DNA of 64,000 nucleotides from Polyodon spathula (taxonomy: Eukaryota; Chordata; Actinopteri; Acipenseriformes; Polyodontidae): assembly GCF_017654505.1 (NCBI RefSeq), contig NC_054570.1:854074-918073 (forward strand), in the 5' to 3' direction. This document shows positions 11,445-28,865 of the stretch, in pieces. The notes under the pieces were generated by a model. The model was given only the letters and a program-made list of their open reading frames with translations. It was not told the DNA's origin and made no database searches. The translations under genes were made by a program, and so were the position numbers. Numbering within the stretch: position 1 is the stretch's first letter; each line of letters begins with the position of its first letter.

Positions 11445-12475
11445 GTACATGGATTAGGGCATGGTTAACATGTAGAAAACAGAAAGTACTGATTAGAGGA
11501 AAAACCTCAGAATGGAGTGTGGTACCACAGGGATCAATATTAGGTCCTCTGCTATTCCTAATCTACATTAATGATTTAGATTCTGGTATAGTAAGCAAAC
11601 TTGTTAAATTTGCAGACGACACAAAAGTAGGAGTGGCAAACACTGTTGTAGCAGCAAAGGTCATTCAAAATGATCTAGACAAGATTCAGAACTGGACAGA
11701 CACATGGCAAATGACATTTAATAGAGAAAAGTGTACTGCACGCAGGAAATAAAAATGTACATTATAAATATCATATGGGAGATACTGAAATTGGAGAAGG
11801 AATCTATGAAAAAGACCTAGGAGTTTTTGTTGACTCAGAAATGTCTTCATCTAGACAATGTGGGGAAGCTATAAAAAAGGCTAACAAGATGCTCGGATAC
11901 ATTGTGAAAAATGTTGAATTTAAATCAAGGGAAGTAATGTTAAAACTGTACAATGCACTAGTAAGACCTCATCTTGAATATTGTGTGCAGTTATGGTCAC
12001 CTCGCTATAAAAAAGATATTGCTGCTCTAGAAAGAGTGCAAAGAAGAGCGACCAGAATTATTCCGGGTTTAAAAGGCATGTCATATGCAGACAGGCTAAA
12101 ATAATTGAATCTGTTCAGTCTTGAATAAAGAAGACTACATGGCGACCTAATTCAAGCATTCAAAATTCTAAAAGGTATTGACAGTGTCGACCCAAGGGAC
12201 TTTTTCAGCCTGAATAAAGAAACAAGGACTAGGGGTCACAAATGGAGATTAGACAAAGGGGCATTCAGAACAGAAAATAGGAGGCATTTTTTTACACAGA
12301 GAATTGTAAGGGTCTGGAATCAACTCCTCAGTAATGTTGTTGAAGCTGACACCCTGGGATCCTTCTAGAAGCTGCTTGATGAGATTTTGGGATCAATAAG
12401 CTACTAACAACCAAATGAGCAAGATGGGCTGAATGGCCTCCTCTCGTTTGTAGACTTTCTTATGTTCTTATGAGT
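11445..12475 (+). mobile_element. 5'-truncated, inactive non-LTR retrotransposon (LINE) 3' end
   Basis: Reading across frames gives a reverse transcriptase palm region with VPQGSILGPLLFLIYINDL and the FADD catalytic box (about 11609), then the thumb region and a C-terminal region with the VRPHLEYCVQLWSP motif. The frame shifts between about 11720 and 11775, and stops occur at 12103, 12127 and near 12366, so it is dead. It ends in a tail of the type ctttcttatgttctta, the common 3' end of CR1/L2/Rex-like fish LINEs. The exact clade is not resolvable by eye. It lies between FXYD1 and FXYD7. Confidence 0.88.
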
Positions 12476-13434
12476 GACTGGCCTCATGCCAACACGCTTT
12501 TAAAGTAAGCTGGTGTCGTACATTGTTCCATGTAAAGTACGTTGTGTGTTAGAATAGGAGGATTGTGATGTTGTAATCTTTTATCCCAGTAGTGTAGTAA
12601 CGACTAGCCAGTAGACAGACTGACACGCAGACAGACAGCGTCTTCTCCAGACCTACCCGTCACTTTTCACGCATTGCATAATTTATTTTCAAAATCACAC
12701 TAACATAAAATATGAATTAATTATGACCAGTCCTATACACAGTGTGCTGCGCTGTGCTATAGTGAAGAAACGGGAGAGCCATCCTCCGCGCTTCCAATGC
12801 AGGTGGCTTTGTTCAAACCATGCCATAAATTATTAAACTGAACTAACTAAACTCCTGATCAGGCCATTCAAGCATTTAATCATACCACTGTTAATCCTCC
12901 AGAGCTAGAGATACAGTGTGTGCCCCCTGGTCAAAATCTAGCCAGTCTATACAGCTACCGTGCTGTATCTCGTTTACTGCAAAATAAATCGGGGTTTTTC
13001 CATTTTTATAAGGCTTTAACTGCAGTGCACGCAGTGCTGCGCCGCGTCGCTTTGTCTTCAACCCCGCCTCGTGCCGCAAGACCCCAGCACTGCAAAGTAT
13101 TGTCTAGGCTTTCCAGGATTTGTAGCAAAGCGAGGATTCCCCTTGCTAGCAGAAAGCTAGCTGGTTTCTCATCAATTCTACCCGGTGTGATGTGTCCCGC
13201 CGCAGCAGCTCAAAAACACATTTTGACAGGATTTAAATAATGGATTTGAAGGGGAGGGGCTGCCGAGGTGGTGATTGGCCAGTAGGGGCTCCCCACGGCC
13301 CATGCTTCGTAAACTGCAGATTCTCTTTTTTTTTTTTATCTAAAGAAAATCTAGCTCACAAGATTTCTCCATCTCTGCAGCGCGCTAGAGAAGACTGAAG
13401 AGCGAAAACTAGAAACTCCCTTCGTACCGCAGCC
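12476..13434. other. FXYD7 upstream region, no gene seen
   Basis: There is no supported exon. The last ~200 bp hold a GC-rich GGGGAGGGGC box (about 13251) and an ATTGG (inverted CCAAT) motif near 13275, a plausible promoter for FXYD7. Short ORFs on both strands over 12891-13240 have no family features. Confidence 0.45.
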
Positions 13435-17398
<3,964 letters not shown>

Positions 17399-17570
17399 GC
17401 AATGGGAGGAGAGCTAGCCGGCCCGCTGGTGCACAAGAGACAGAGAGAGAGGCGCGGGACGGCTATGAAAAACTGAATCAGCGCAATGTTCTATCAGATC
17501 TTAATTGGACCTGCTCACAGGAGCACCTTCAAAGTGTTGACTTTCTCTGAAAATGCTTCCTTTGTGAGAG

Positions 17571-17576
17571 AATAAA
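17571..17576 (+). terminator. FXYD7: FXYD7 polyadenylation signal
   Basis: AATAAA lies 173 bp downstream of the FXYD7 stop codon. Confidence 0.7.
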
Positions 17577-17599
17577 ATCAACATACTAATTCGGCATGT

Positions 17600-20500
17600 G
17601 AAAAAATGTAGAGCTTGGTGTTTGAGATGTATTGAAAACTAAGAAGTTGCCTGTCCCATCGTTCATGGCAACTACATCTACAAACTGAAAAAAAGAAATG
17701 TCTTTGTACCGAACAGAAATAAAATCTTCAATGATTACACATGTGCTTTTTCTGTGTAGATTTTGTAAGTGACAGGGAATGCCACACTTCTCAATCAACA
17801 CAACGTTACTGTGTTTTCTGAACAATGAGATGCCCAATGACTCAGCTAGGAGTCGGCCACATTCAAACCTTCAAAGAAAACATCTTACTCACTACCGACA
17901 TGAATCATGCAGGCGTTCAGGTAAGCCCCCCAAAGCACAGCATGCTTGGCATTGAGGTGAATCTTCTCTTTGTATGTCTAAATCGCATAGTTTATCAGTC
18001 ATGCATTTCAATAAGGACAGTGAGGACCAGCAGAGCCCGTCTATCTTTACTCTTCTCAGAACTGGTCACATTTATCAAATGATAATCCCCAATTTGATTA
18101 AATAACAGCATGTGCCAGACATGAGTCAGTTTGTAGCACCCTCAAAAAAAACAAGTTACTCATCAGTGATGTTTGTTTTAAAGTTTACTCCTACAGACAG
18201 CTTTTAACAGTAGGAAAGGGACCTTTATTGTAAAAAACACAATTGATTTTCCTAATAGAATTACCTAACAATGTGTAGTGTGAGTCACGGAGGCGTCGGA
18301 CATAATAGACATGAAACTGACATTGTTGTGTCTCCCAAGAAGCCACTGCTCCTGAAAAGAGGGCTTTGTGTTCCCTCTGCTTTAACTCTGCTCTTCTGAT
18401 CCACAGTGTAGAGGTAAAGCAAGTCTACAACAGTTCCCATCACACCCCCAAAAATATCTCTATACAACAAATTGACTTAAATGTTAGATTTTAATGCTTA
18501 CAGTGGAGAACAAGCAATCCATTAATATTTGCACAGAAAGTTTACATTCAGTTCGATGAGTACAGCAGTTTTGACCGTCACCTTTACTGATAACTGTACT
18601 CCCGTAGGACCTTGCACAATCGTAGATATAATGACATACACTCGCAGTACAACTTGTACAGTTATGATGTAGTTCAGTTTTTTGGATATTGAGTACATCT
18701 GTTACATGTAATAAATGTGTGACACAACTCTTAGACATTCCTAGTCTTAGCCCTTTAACCTTTAACCTTTAACCCTGTTGAATGTGATTTTTGTTGACTT
18801 AAATTGAGTGCAACATAAAGTTAAATTGAGTCCAAGTAAAGGAACTGGATTGAAATATGTTAACATTGTTCAAATAGACTTACACTATACTGGATTGAAA
18901 TATGTTAACATTGTTCAAATAGACATACACTTTACTGGATTGAAATATGTTAGCATTGTTCAAATAGACATACACTTTACTGGATTGAAATATGTTAGCA
19001 TTGTTCAAATAGACATACACTTTACTGGATTGAAATATGTTAACATTGTTCAAATAGACTTACACGTTACTGGATTGAAATATGTTAACATTGTTCAAAT
19101 AGACATACACTTTACTGGATTGAAATATGTTAACATTGTTCAAATAGACATACACTTTACTGGATTGAAATATGTTAACATTGTTCAAATAGACATACAC
19201 TTTACTGGATTGAAATATGTTAACATTGTTCAAATAGACATACACTTTACTGGATTGAAATATGTTAACATTGTTCAAATAGACATACACTTTACTGGAT
19301 TGAAATATGTTAACATTGTTCAAATAGACATACACTTTATTGTAAGTAACATTAAACTAACATACGATATGCTGCTCAACTTTTGAATCCCTTTTGATGA
19401 AGATTAGAAGTTTGCATTTGTTCTGTACTAGTGATGATGATGCTTTAGCGATAGAAATGTAGTTACTATGTAATTAAACAGCAATTGAAACTTAACCTGT
19501 AACATCTCTTTGGAAACAAGGAGGCTGTATAGAAGGAAACATAAGACAGCTCCCTAAATATTAGGGATCATCTATGAAAAATTCTGTAATAAGTTCTGCC
19601 AAATTAGTGGAGGAAACACTCATAGCAAATCAGGTAAATCTGTATGTGCCCCTTTTAAAAAATAGATGAGATCTGAAAATATAAAGATGACTCCCTAAGC
19701 ATTAGGGATCATCAATTAAATGTCATAAAATAAATTAAACATTTTAGAATCCAGAACTGCTTCTTTAAATTACAGATGCAATTTCTGACTGATTCCCTAA
19801 ATCACCTACAATATAGCAGATGGCTCTACAAAGCCTTTAGACTACTGCTTAAAGGAATGAGGGGTCTTTTCAAAGACACTGGGACTGTAGACTTTTATGT
19901 AACACACTGTATAAAGTTCAGGGTCACAGCCTAGTTTTGGATGGTGAGAGAGTTATCAGTTGGTTATTTTTTAGAAGACTGGACTAAAATTAAAAAGTGA
20001 CATACAAATTGCTCATCACGATTTTAACAATTTGCATGAATGAACACTTCTGGCAACCCTCTGTTCATGCATGAATGCACACCTGACACATGTGATCAAC
20101 ATCATTTGTTACAAAGAAACATGGAATGAATGCAGGTAATTAAATCCACATGAATTAACAGGGGGCTGAATTCAAAATGAATGACTGCAGAACTCAGAGG
20201 AAGTGCAGAAGATATTCAGGTGTTATTCCTGTGGGATTCATTAGGGATTCACAGATGAAGTGACATCAGATTACAAACCAACAAAAACAACTAATACAAT
20301 AAATAAGATTAAAATAAGAAAACACAAAGTCCTATTTGAAGCTTAACCCCTATCACCGCACTGATACAGTTACATGAATCACTCCCATCATGACCAACAT
20401 GGTCCTAGCAGGGAGGGGAATTTGGGGTTTTGATTAAGATAGTTATTTATTTACTTGATTCTTTTTCACAAATAAGTCACTGTCTTGATGTCACACCAAG

Positions 20501-21707
20501 TTGCTGTAATGAAACGATTTCACAGAAATCAGATCTGTTCTGGTGAGGGGGGAAGTCCTCATGGTTAGGAATATATACCTGTGTAGTCTGGCATGCAAAC
20601 CTTGGGGGTCACATACTGATTCGTAGGGGCTTTAAACTGCCTGGGAATATCAGATTTCTCCAGTAGGGGCACTGTGGAGAGAGCCTTCTAACAGCGAGAG
20701 CTCTCCAGGCATTACTTACACATAAATATTAATACTAGCAACATTTTTTTAGTGGATCTCTCTTCATCCAATCCAGTAGTATCTCCCCCTCCTCTGTTTC
20801 CTAATGGTGAAGCTATTTTACTACAATGCAGAGATAATGAGCACACTGAAGGCCAGTTTTTAAAGAAGTGAGATAGCTGGTGTGTATTGTATTTAGTGAA
20901 GTCAATAAGGAGAGCAATACAGGGAATACAGGGATAACCTCCACACGTCCCTTATATCCCACTTAGATCATTATTTGCCAGGCTTACTAACTATTCCAGA
21001 AAAAAAAACATGCTTCTTAAAAGACTCCTCAAGTGAGGTGCAGGAGAAGCATATTAGCATTCTGTTGGGCAACAAAGCCAGGATGTGAAGACCATGCTTC
21101 CCCATGTCACCTTCTCATAATCAGATAGTATAGTTGGCAAGTTTGGCAAATGATGATCTGAGCAGAATTGTACAGAAGAGAATCGTACTGAATGCTCACA
21201 ATAGGATAGTAAACCGATAGGAAATATTTGGAAACAGTATCATCATTGTACCTTCAGTGTGTTCTAACTATCAGCCTGTTTGCAGAATAACTCCACCATG
21301 GAAGAGGTCTTGTAAAAAACATCAAACTCAGCAGTACTGTAATCACCAATCATCTCTCTGCAAGCCAGCTTGTATTAGAAAATGCAAATCCTTCTCTAAT
21401 GCTTCGCCGGGTTTGTGTAAAAGCAACTGTTTTGGACGCGGTACAATACATGAAGATTCCTTTCCAACAGACGCTGTTAACATTTAAAACCAGCTTTCTA
21501 ATAAAAGCAAATGGAATAAACCTGACGATAAAAAAAACCCACAAATATTAAATAGCATAACTTACTAACTTGTACATAAGCAGTTTAATAAATAAGAAGA
21601 TATTACTATTTGAATTCTGAAGCTCTCGTTGGGAGATACGGTACATTCTTCCAGGAGATGCCGGAAAATACGTCGGGGACTGAAAATAGTCCGGGTCAAT
21701 GTCTGTC
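17600..21707. other. Intergenic FXYD7-NFKBID (tail to tail)
   Basis: Apart from the 45-bp array at 18844-19338 no structured element or gene was recognised. The two genes converge here, so only 3' ends are expected. Around 18758 there is a short run of three cctttaa units. Short ORFs on both strands show no family motifs. Confidence 0.55.
18844..19338. repeat. 45-bp tandem array, 11 copies
   Basis: Eleven head-to-tail copies of a 45-bp unit (actggattgaaatatgttaa, then cattgttcaaatagacatac actt), differing at only a few sites (tta/tag and ctt/cat variants). Because 45 is divisible by three, open frames persist on both strands, with a 15-residue period (TGLKYVNIVQIDIHF on plus). No start, splice or promoter context supports translation. 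Confidence 0.95.
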
Positions 21708-24700
21708 CTATAAGGAGACGATTCTGCGACGAGAGGATGACATCACTCTGCCCTTTTTCAGGATGTGCTTGAGCTAGAAGGGAGGGAAGCACAATCAATC
21801 TCACCCACCCCTTCAATATAAACCACCCCTTCAATATCAAACCCATTCAATATCAACCACCCCTTCAATATCACACCCCTTCACTATTAACCATCCCCTC
21901 ACAAACTCACAGTTTCTGTTAATGTCAGATGATGAAGGCACATGTTTGACCACTCTGGGGTGAGCCACAGTTGGGCTTAATAAGAGGATTTCCAGGACCA
22001 GTAAATTCAACTGGATTCATCAACCACTTATTATTAGGTGCACCCCTTGGGCAAGCATGCATAGATGGTCATTGTGTGACTGCATGATTACAGTACTGTG
22101 TGTGTGTTCTCTGTTCTCACTCTGTGACTGCATGTGTACAGCACTGGGTTTCTGTGTGTGTTTTCAGACTCACCTGCTCCCCCCTCTCTCCAGGCTGCAG
22201 CAGGTGGGCTGCCTGGTCATTCTCCAGGTTGCGGATGCTGGGATCGGCCCCTCGGCTCAGCAGCAGGCGCACAATATCCTCCTGGTAGCAGTGACCATGG
22301 AGCCCAGCCGCCATGTGCAGTGCAGTGTTGCCATGGGCCTGAAGAGGGAGACAACGAGTCAGAGCTGAGCCAGTGAAGAGAATGCACCTGAGCCTGCACT
22401 GAGCTGTAACCCCACAAACCTGAACCTGCACTGAGCTGTAACCCCACAAACCTGAACCTGCACTGAGCTGTAACCCCATAAACAGGGTTAGAACAGAACT
22501 GTTGCATTCCTTTATACCTCCAAACACCAGTTAAAACAAGCACAGTTATAACATGGTGAAGCGCATGATAAGTCCCCTGTATAAGCATAAGGAAAACTAC
22601 AGAACACACTGTTCAAATGTGCCATGGTAAACTTGTATTGGGCTACCTGTATCTATAGTGCCCACTCTGAAGAACCTCTGTATCTAAGGTTAAATCACCT
22701 GGTACATATAAAGGGTGCCCTGACTCTTTTTTTTTAACTGGGGTCATCAGTACTGGAAGTAAACCATTACAACTCAGCAGCAGCTAGAACAGCGCACGTT
22801 CTGCCCTGGAAGTATCTTCATGCCTGATTGTATCCCCCATGATTGAGAGGTCTGTAGGGAGCGGAGGGGCCCTCTGCATACCTTCATGTTGACAAAGTTG
22901 TACATTTCCGGATAGTTGAGCTCCAAGAGGAATTGAACCAGAGGCAGGTTCCCCTCCTTCACAGCCAAGTGAAGCACAGTCTTGTTGCTCTTTATATCCT
23001 GACATGACAGAGAGAGAGAGAGAGCCATAAGAAGCACAGTTAGATATGGTAAGGAACACACAACAGTCTTTAAATAAATATGATGTCAACTTTAGGAATT
23101 TGGAATTTCCATTTTTTGCAACCCCTAGTCAACAGTTATCCTTGAATTATGACATGAATTTGGGTTGAGATGCTGTCAGTTTGGCCTGTGGTTTGAAAGA
23201 CAGAAATTTTGTCAAATAGAAGAGGAAAATTAGGAACATTAAAAAGGAAAGAAGATCATAAGAAAGGTTTTTGAATAAGAAGAGGCTATCTGGCCCTAAT
23301 TGCCCTTACTAAGGGGATCTAATATAGCAGTACAGAATGTAACAGTGAGGGATATCCAGATTGCATCGCTCTCCTCACCTGGCTGATGGGTGAAGCTCCG
23401 TGCTGCAGGAGCAGGTGAATGCAGCTCAGCTTGTCCTGGGCCTGGCTCTGCATATCTGGCTGGGAAGCCAGGCTTTTCAGGGTGGAGCTGTGGGAGATGA
23501 CAGCACAGTGCAGCGGGGTCAGGCCTGGCCAGGGACACAGAGAGACACACAAAGGGGTTATCCCAGAACTTACACTTACTACTCACTGACATGCAGAGTG
23601 TACGCGGGACTGTTTCTGAGATCATTATTAAGGTGCAGAGTGAGAGCACTGGAAAGCAGAGAATGGAGTGTCTCATCTAGTGCCCATATTGAGGTGCAGG
23701 GTAATGACTGTACTCAAAAACTGAGAATTGAGTTTTTAGACTAATGTCATTATTAACACACAGAGATGGAGATTTGGTTCTGGAGCATATTATTTAGTTC
23801 CAAACCTACCTTCAAAGTTGCGAATCTCCAGATCAACGGGCATGCTTAGTCCTCCATACAGAACAGCCTGAAAAGAAATGCTGGTCAGTATTTGGTAAAA
23901 ACCTGGTGACACACGGCATCGGCAGCAGTGTTTATTCTTGGTACTGTCGCAGTGTTGGGATATCTCACCCGCATGACGGAAGGGAAGCCATACGTCGCCG
24001 CGAGGTGGAGAGCCGTCTGCCCCTTGATATCACAGGCATTGACATCAGCGCCCAGAGAAATCAGGTCCTGAACGATTGCAGGCTGATTGGCTGTGACCGC
24101 TACCAGCAGAGGAGTCTGGGATAGAAGAGGACAACGACAATGCTGAACGGAAATGTATGTGTGTATGTGCCCACAGGATAAATCAAAGCTTACGTTGTTG
24201 CTTCTTGACTACAAAAAAAATAATCAGTTACTTTGTTGACACTTTGTCAGTGTTTAACAGATGATATAAATTGCACTGATATTAAAGAATAAGCCGTATG
24301 AACTTTGGTCACTGAGAGTATAAGAAACCTGATAACATGCAAATTCAAGCTGAGCAGCAAAGCAGCTGAGAGTATTCATTACGCATCATACATCATTCAT
24401 GTTTCTTTCAATGCTGACTGAGACGACTGCAAACCCTTTCAAATCTCCATTCTCTTCCAGTGCTATTTTGCAGACTCCTGTATTCAGCCCATTCTCACCT
24501 TCCCCTTGTGCTCTTTAGAGTCCAGCTTTCCCAGCTCACGGAGGTGCTCCGCAGCTGCATACGCAAACTCTCTCAAGCCCTTTGCTGTGTAGATGTGCAG
24601 GATCCTGCAGGTCAAAGATAAAAATACATTGAGCTTTACCTGACACAGAACACAGCGTGCATCATTAGAAACATGACGGGGGCAATGTTACTGAAAAACT

Positions 24701-26040
24701 GGGCTGACAATCACGCTGCAAATCAGGAAAAGCAGCGTCCCTGACTAAACATACTTGAGCAGTTTTTGAAAATGGACGTCTTTAGCAATGTCACACAAAG
24801 TCTTCTGCTACTGATCAATACTCAAAATGACTGACACCAGAGGGCGCCAAACTAACGTTCACCGTCCGTTTCTAAATACAGCCGTCACGTTTTCTTGTAC
24901 ATACTTTAAATATCTTCAAGCCAAATGTAAAGGTATCCACTCACGTGTCTCCGTCCTCGTCCTGCCACACCTTCTTGCTGATGTCCAATCTCTGGATGAA
25001 CATCCTGGCCGCCTCCAGCTGCCCACTGTCCATCTGCATCGCAGATGCCCCGAAGAGGTGGATCCCTGCGGTCCCCTGGCACTGCCCTCCTGTCTGCTGC
25101 GGCCAGTGGAAACTGGAGGCTTGAGGCAAAGCCATAGCCACCAATGGAGAAGACACATGTTCATCCTGGAACCGAGAAAAGCAAGAAGCAACACACTGGT
25201 CAACTGGTGATCTACAATAACGTGTAATTGTCTGTTATCATCTTAATAGTAGAGGATCAAAATACCATTTAGATTACTCAAACAGGACTCTCTCCCATAC
25301 CATGTTTGTATAAATACATTAAAATCTCTAATAAGCCATTATATGCATCGAATCTCCTTACAAAATTATGCAATTCAGGGGGCGTCTGCACAGGACTGTA
25401 GCTGCTGCTCATGGGCGGGTACGCTCCGGGGATGGGGGGGCTGTAATGGAAATATTCTTCCTGGGGGTAGTAGTTGTGCTGGGTGGGAGGGGATGGCTGG
25501 GACTGTTGCCATTCATTAAACCCAGTCTGGGGGACAGGACCAGCGGCACCCATGCTCTCCGGGAAGCTACTCTGACCTGAAATGTTCAAGGAAATACAGT
25601 CAGTACAAGCACACAACACTGAGGACTGCTGCAGCAACTGGCTACTAATAATAATATAAGCAGGGCATTGCAAACTGAGGAGATGCTTTAAACTGCTCAT
25701 CTGCAAGATGGATTTAGTTAATCAACACAGGGTTTAACAAATGTATTCTCACCTGGTTCGATACCTTGAACTGGTGTTGGCACCTGTAGACAGACAATGA
25801 AAAAAATGAATGAATAAGTAATACTGACACCACATTAAGTGTATCTTAAAAATGAAAATGGTGCTTTTCAGAATGCTGTATATCTCATGTTGTTTAAACA
25901 GTTCCTCCCAGCAACACTTGGACTCACTGAGGGGCTGGCAGCGGGGGTCCCAGTGCTTGCAGAGATGGTCTCTCGCTTGCGCTTCTGCTCCAGCAGTTTC
26001 TTTACAGTGGGCGGAGGGTAACACAGCTTCTCCTTTGGCG
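21708..26040 (-). CDS. NFKBID: NFKBID (IkB-delta / IkBNS), atypical nuclear IkB; first exon missing
   Basis: Eleven exons in transcript order: 25928-26040, 25753-25783, 25362-25576, 24945-25165, 24499-24604, 23969-24115, 23810-23867, 23379-23524, 22882-22998, 22174-22338 and 21708-21773 (stop at 21708-21710). All phases agree, giving about 460 residues. The ankyrin region contains EHKGKTPLLVAVTANQP, ADVNACDIKGQTALHLAATYG, VDLEIRNFEGLTPLHCAV, SNKTVLHLAV, FVNMKAHGNTALHMAAG and ADPSIRNLEN. These match mammalian NFKBID nearly residue for residue, as does the basic tail LKHILKKGRV. IkBNS acts in the nucleus, binding NF-kB p50 to tune cytokine genes and B/T-cell responses. The N-terminal region is long and Pro/Gln/Tyr-rich, with an OCA-like peptide, so it is longer than the 313-aa mammalian form. 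The phase-1 start at 26040 requires at least one upstream exon, which I could not find. Confidence 0.93.
22385..22478. repeat. ~32-bp tandem repeat, three copies
   Basis: Three copies of cctgcactgagctgtaaccc plus cacaaacctgaa, in the NFKBID intron upstream of the penultimate exon. Confidence 0.88.
25970..26020 (-). other. NFKBID: OCA-like peptide in NFKBID N-terminal region
   Basis: The 17 residues YPPPTVKKLLEQKRKRE follow a tyrosine and carry the pattern VK-x-LL-x-x-KR. It resembles the OCA peptide of the POU2AF coactivators (VKELLRRKR) and the VKELL segment of IkB-zeta. The resemblance is by eye; no alignment was run. Confidence 0.5.
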
Positions 26041-28845
26041 CTGAGAGAGACAGAGACAGAGTCAGCCTTTTCCTCTTTCACACAAAGAACACTTTCATAG
26101 ATGTAAGCAGTCTGTAAAGCCCCAGAAAATGTTAAATGTTGATAAACTAAAGTGTGACTGTTGAATAAATGAGTGTTGTACATTTTGAAGAATCCTGTGT
26201 TCTGTGCTGTTTTCAGACTCGCTCGCTCAGCCCCTCACAGCGGACAGGGAATTCATCTAGTCTGGCTCTGGGGTATTCAGAGGAACAGCCTTGTGACTGT
26301 ATGCAGGTCTAACTCTTAGCAAAGTGGAGCGAATATCAAGGTAATAAAACAACTCTTCACCTGGAGTGCATTTTCCTCCCAGTCACTCCCTCCATGCTCT
26401 CTATCTCGCTCTTTCCCTTCCAGTAAAATAGAGACAGTGGAGATTTCCTAGCACCAACCAAAGAGGTAGTAGCGGGGAAGGGGGGAGGTTTCTCAGAAAA
26501 AAGACTTGAAATTTCCACCCGAGAAAAAAAATACAAAAAGAACTTGAAAGAGAAAAAGTGTGCGAAACGCATTCCATATGGAAACAGGTGGCAGTACCTG
26601 TGATTATCTAGAAAGCCGTCTATGTGGAGTGATAATGTTTTTCTGTGACGCTCTCAATCTTCCTTCCTGCTGCTGTCACGCTGTGCAGCGCGCTGGCTGT
26701 GTTATCGACTTCCTGTGAGAAACACGCTTCCTTTCAACGACTCACCGCACTACTACACAGAAACCAGAAAATAGACAACAGGCTTCTCTTTCATTGCTAG
26801 GCAAGTCTTTCCCATAGTGAAAGAAATACAGATGTTCAGTATGACGCCTAGAGTTATTTGAAGTTAGGACAGACGAATGCACTCAGAACTGCATTTCCAT
26901 TTTACCCAATTCAGACCCTAACAAGAGTTCTCCATAGTAACAAGTTAAAGTGTGATAAAACACAGGTAAGCTCTGTACAGCACAGGGAGGTATGGCAAAA
27001 AGAACATGGCAAATCATGCAAATGCAAAGTATAACCATGAGAAAGCACAGGAAGATTCAGAACTACTGTGCAGATTTACTGTTGTAAGCGTTCAAAAGGT
27101 ACCCATTAAACAGCTTGCCTGATCACAAACCGGCAGTACAATTTGTCTCGATACGTCATGTGTGATATATCATGTGTTAGAAGCTTTTTTTAAAGCCCAG
27201 TTTAACTCAGTGGTATTGCTTTCAAATTATTATCAATATGTGGCTTTCGCTCTCCATTCAAATTGTCAGAAAGGGAAGCTGAAGCTGCAGGTCTTTCTAC
27301 AGCAGGGGATTCACAGGGTTCCACTAGGCTCTCCCTTTCTGTTTCCTCTTCTTACAATTAGAAATACATTTATTATTTTACAATTTCTCTGCCTGTCATC
27401 AGGCTAGAACCCCCCACCCCCGTCTACAACACTGAAGGAAACCCAGACATCTTCGAAATTCTGCCGACACCTGCTAACAGAAACCAAAGTCTGGACACGG
27501 GGAGCACTTTCAAGAACTCCTCCTGGCTATTTCAGGGTCATATATATTCATTATCATGACTGTAACAAAATGAGAGCTATTGGTGTCACAAAAATCAGAG
27601 CACTATGACCAACAGTGCAAGTGTGAGGCAGGCAGACAAACACACACACACACACAGCCTGTCAATCTCCATGCAGTACAGCACCCCCACTTGTGCAAAA
27701 GAATGTCGTTGGCAAGTTTCGTCTCAATTGAACTGACGCTTCTCTAGATATACGCAGAGCTCTGAGGAGCGACAAACACGTGCCCCGACAGACACACGTG
27801 TTCAATCTACCCCCCATCACTGTATGCGAATTGAGGGGATAATGAAAACCAAACATCATTCTAAAGCATTGCAGGACTGATGAATGTTCAGCCCAAGCCT
27901 CATCACAATACAATGACCAGCCCAGAAGATTGAAAGTTTGCACAATGGTTTTCAGGAAAGCTTTAGCAGGGAGCCGCTGGTCTAACTGCATTGACGTGTT
28001 CAATTTCACTTCCCTTACCGCAACCCAGCAACCCGAGTGTGGGGGTGAAGAGATTTCCATAGGGAAAACCTTTCTGAGCAAGCCTGCTGGTAGCCATAGG
28101 CAACACACCTGACATTGTGAAGCATGCAAATGATCAAACAGTGGTCTGTTCATTCTATTCTGTTCCACTACCCTTCGTGACACTCGGCAAGGCCAGACCA
28201 ATCATTTTTATAGCCCTATTTATGAATGACTCCATGAGATCAGGCCCTTTTTTTAAAGGGACACTTTAACTTGTATTATCCTAACATGTCAGCAAATGGT
28301 TTTCATGTATGCATTTACTACAAAGCAGAATTGCTCCCCTGTTAGTAAGGTAGTGGTTAGCAGGTGTGAAGTGAGAGCCATTAGGACACACGCGTAAAGG
28401 AACTTTTGCTTGCTTCCCTACATAAGTACGGTTCTCCTGTTATTTCTCAGCCTGAGAAATGAAACACACTCGGTGCAATGCAGCTAGCCTGTAAATGCCC
28501 AATAGTGTATGGGTATATGAACAACTGCAAAAAACACAGGACCCTAATACTTACTGATTGAGAGTACAACATATATTGGGAAATAAAAATGAAAATAAAA
28601 GCACACACACACACGCATGCACACATGCACGCACGCACGCGCATAAAACTTAATCTGGGCTTTTCTGAAGAAAATCAATAGATGAATTGTTTTTCATTTA
28701 TTTTTGTATTTTTTTGTGTCAAGTTTAAAGTACTGAATCGGTTAAGTGATGTCATTGTTTGGATGATTTTCGATCCCTTTAGTCAAAACGGGACACAAAA
28801 CAGAATGAGTTTGGGGGAGGCTAATTTTGACCGAGTATAACTAAT

Positions 28846-28865
28846 GGGGGGGGGGGGGGGGGGGG
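28846..28865 (+). repeat. Poly-G run of 20
   Basis: Uninterrupted run of 20 G. It is a possible G-quadruplex former and a likely site of sequencing length error. Confidence 0.9.

Noticed and set aside
18756..18775. Short cctttaa repeats resembling telomere-like sequence
   Set aside because: Only three units and not the vertebrate TTAGGG/CCCTAA motif.
18808..19386. 192-codon ORF on plus strand
   Set aside because: It is produced by the 45-bp tandem array, whose period is divisible by three. There is no splice, start or family evidence.
26357..26572. ATG exon candidate for NFKBID (ATGGAGGGAGTG... with donor at 26358)
   Set aside because: The exon would end in phase 2, but the next NFKBID exon (26040) needs phase 1, and the compatible frame hits a stop. 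Not accepted as the first exon.
27662..28201. 179-codon ORF on minus strand in the NFKBID-HCST interval
   Set aside because: No domain or motif recognised, and neighbouring frames are similarly open. It could be a shadow of an old repeat, so not called as a gene.
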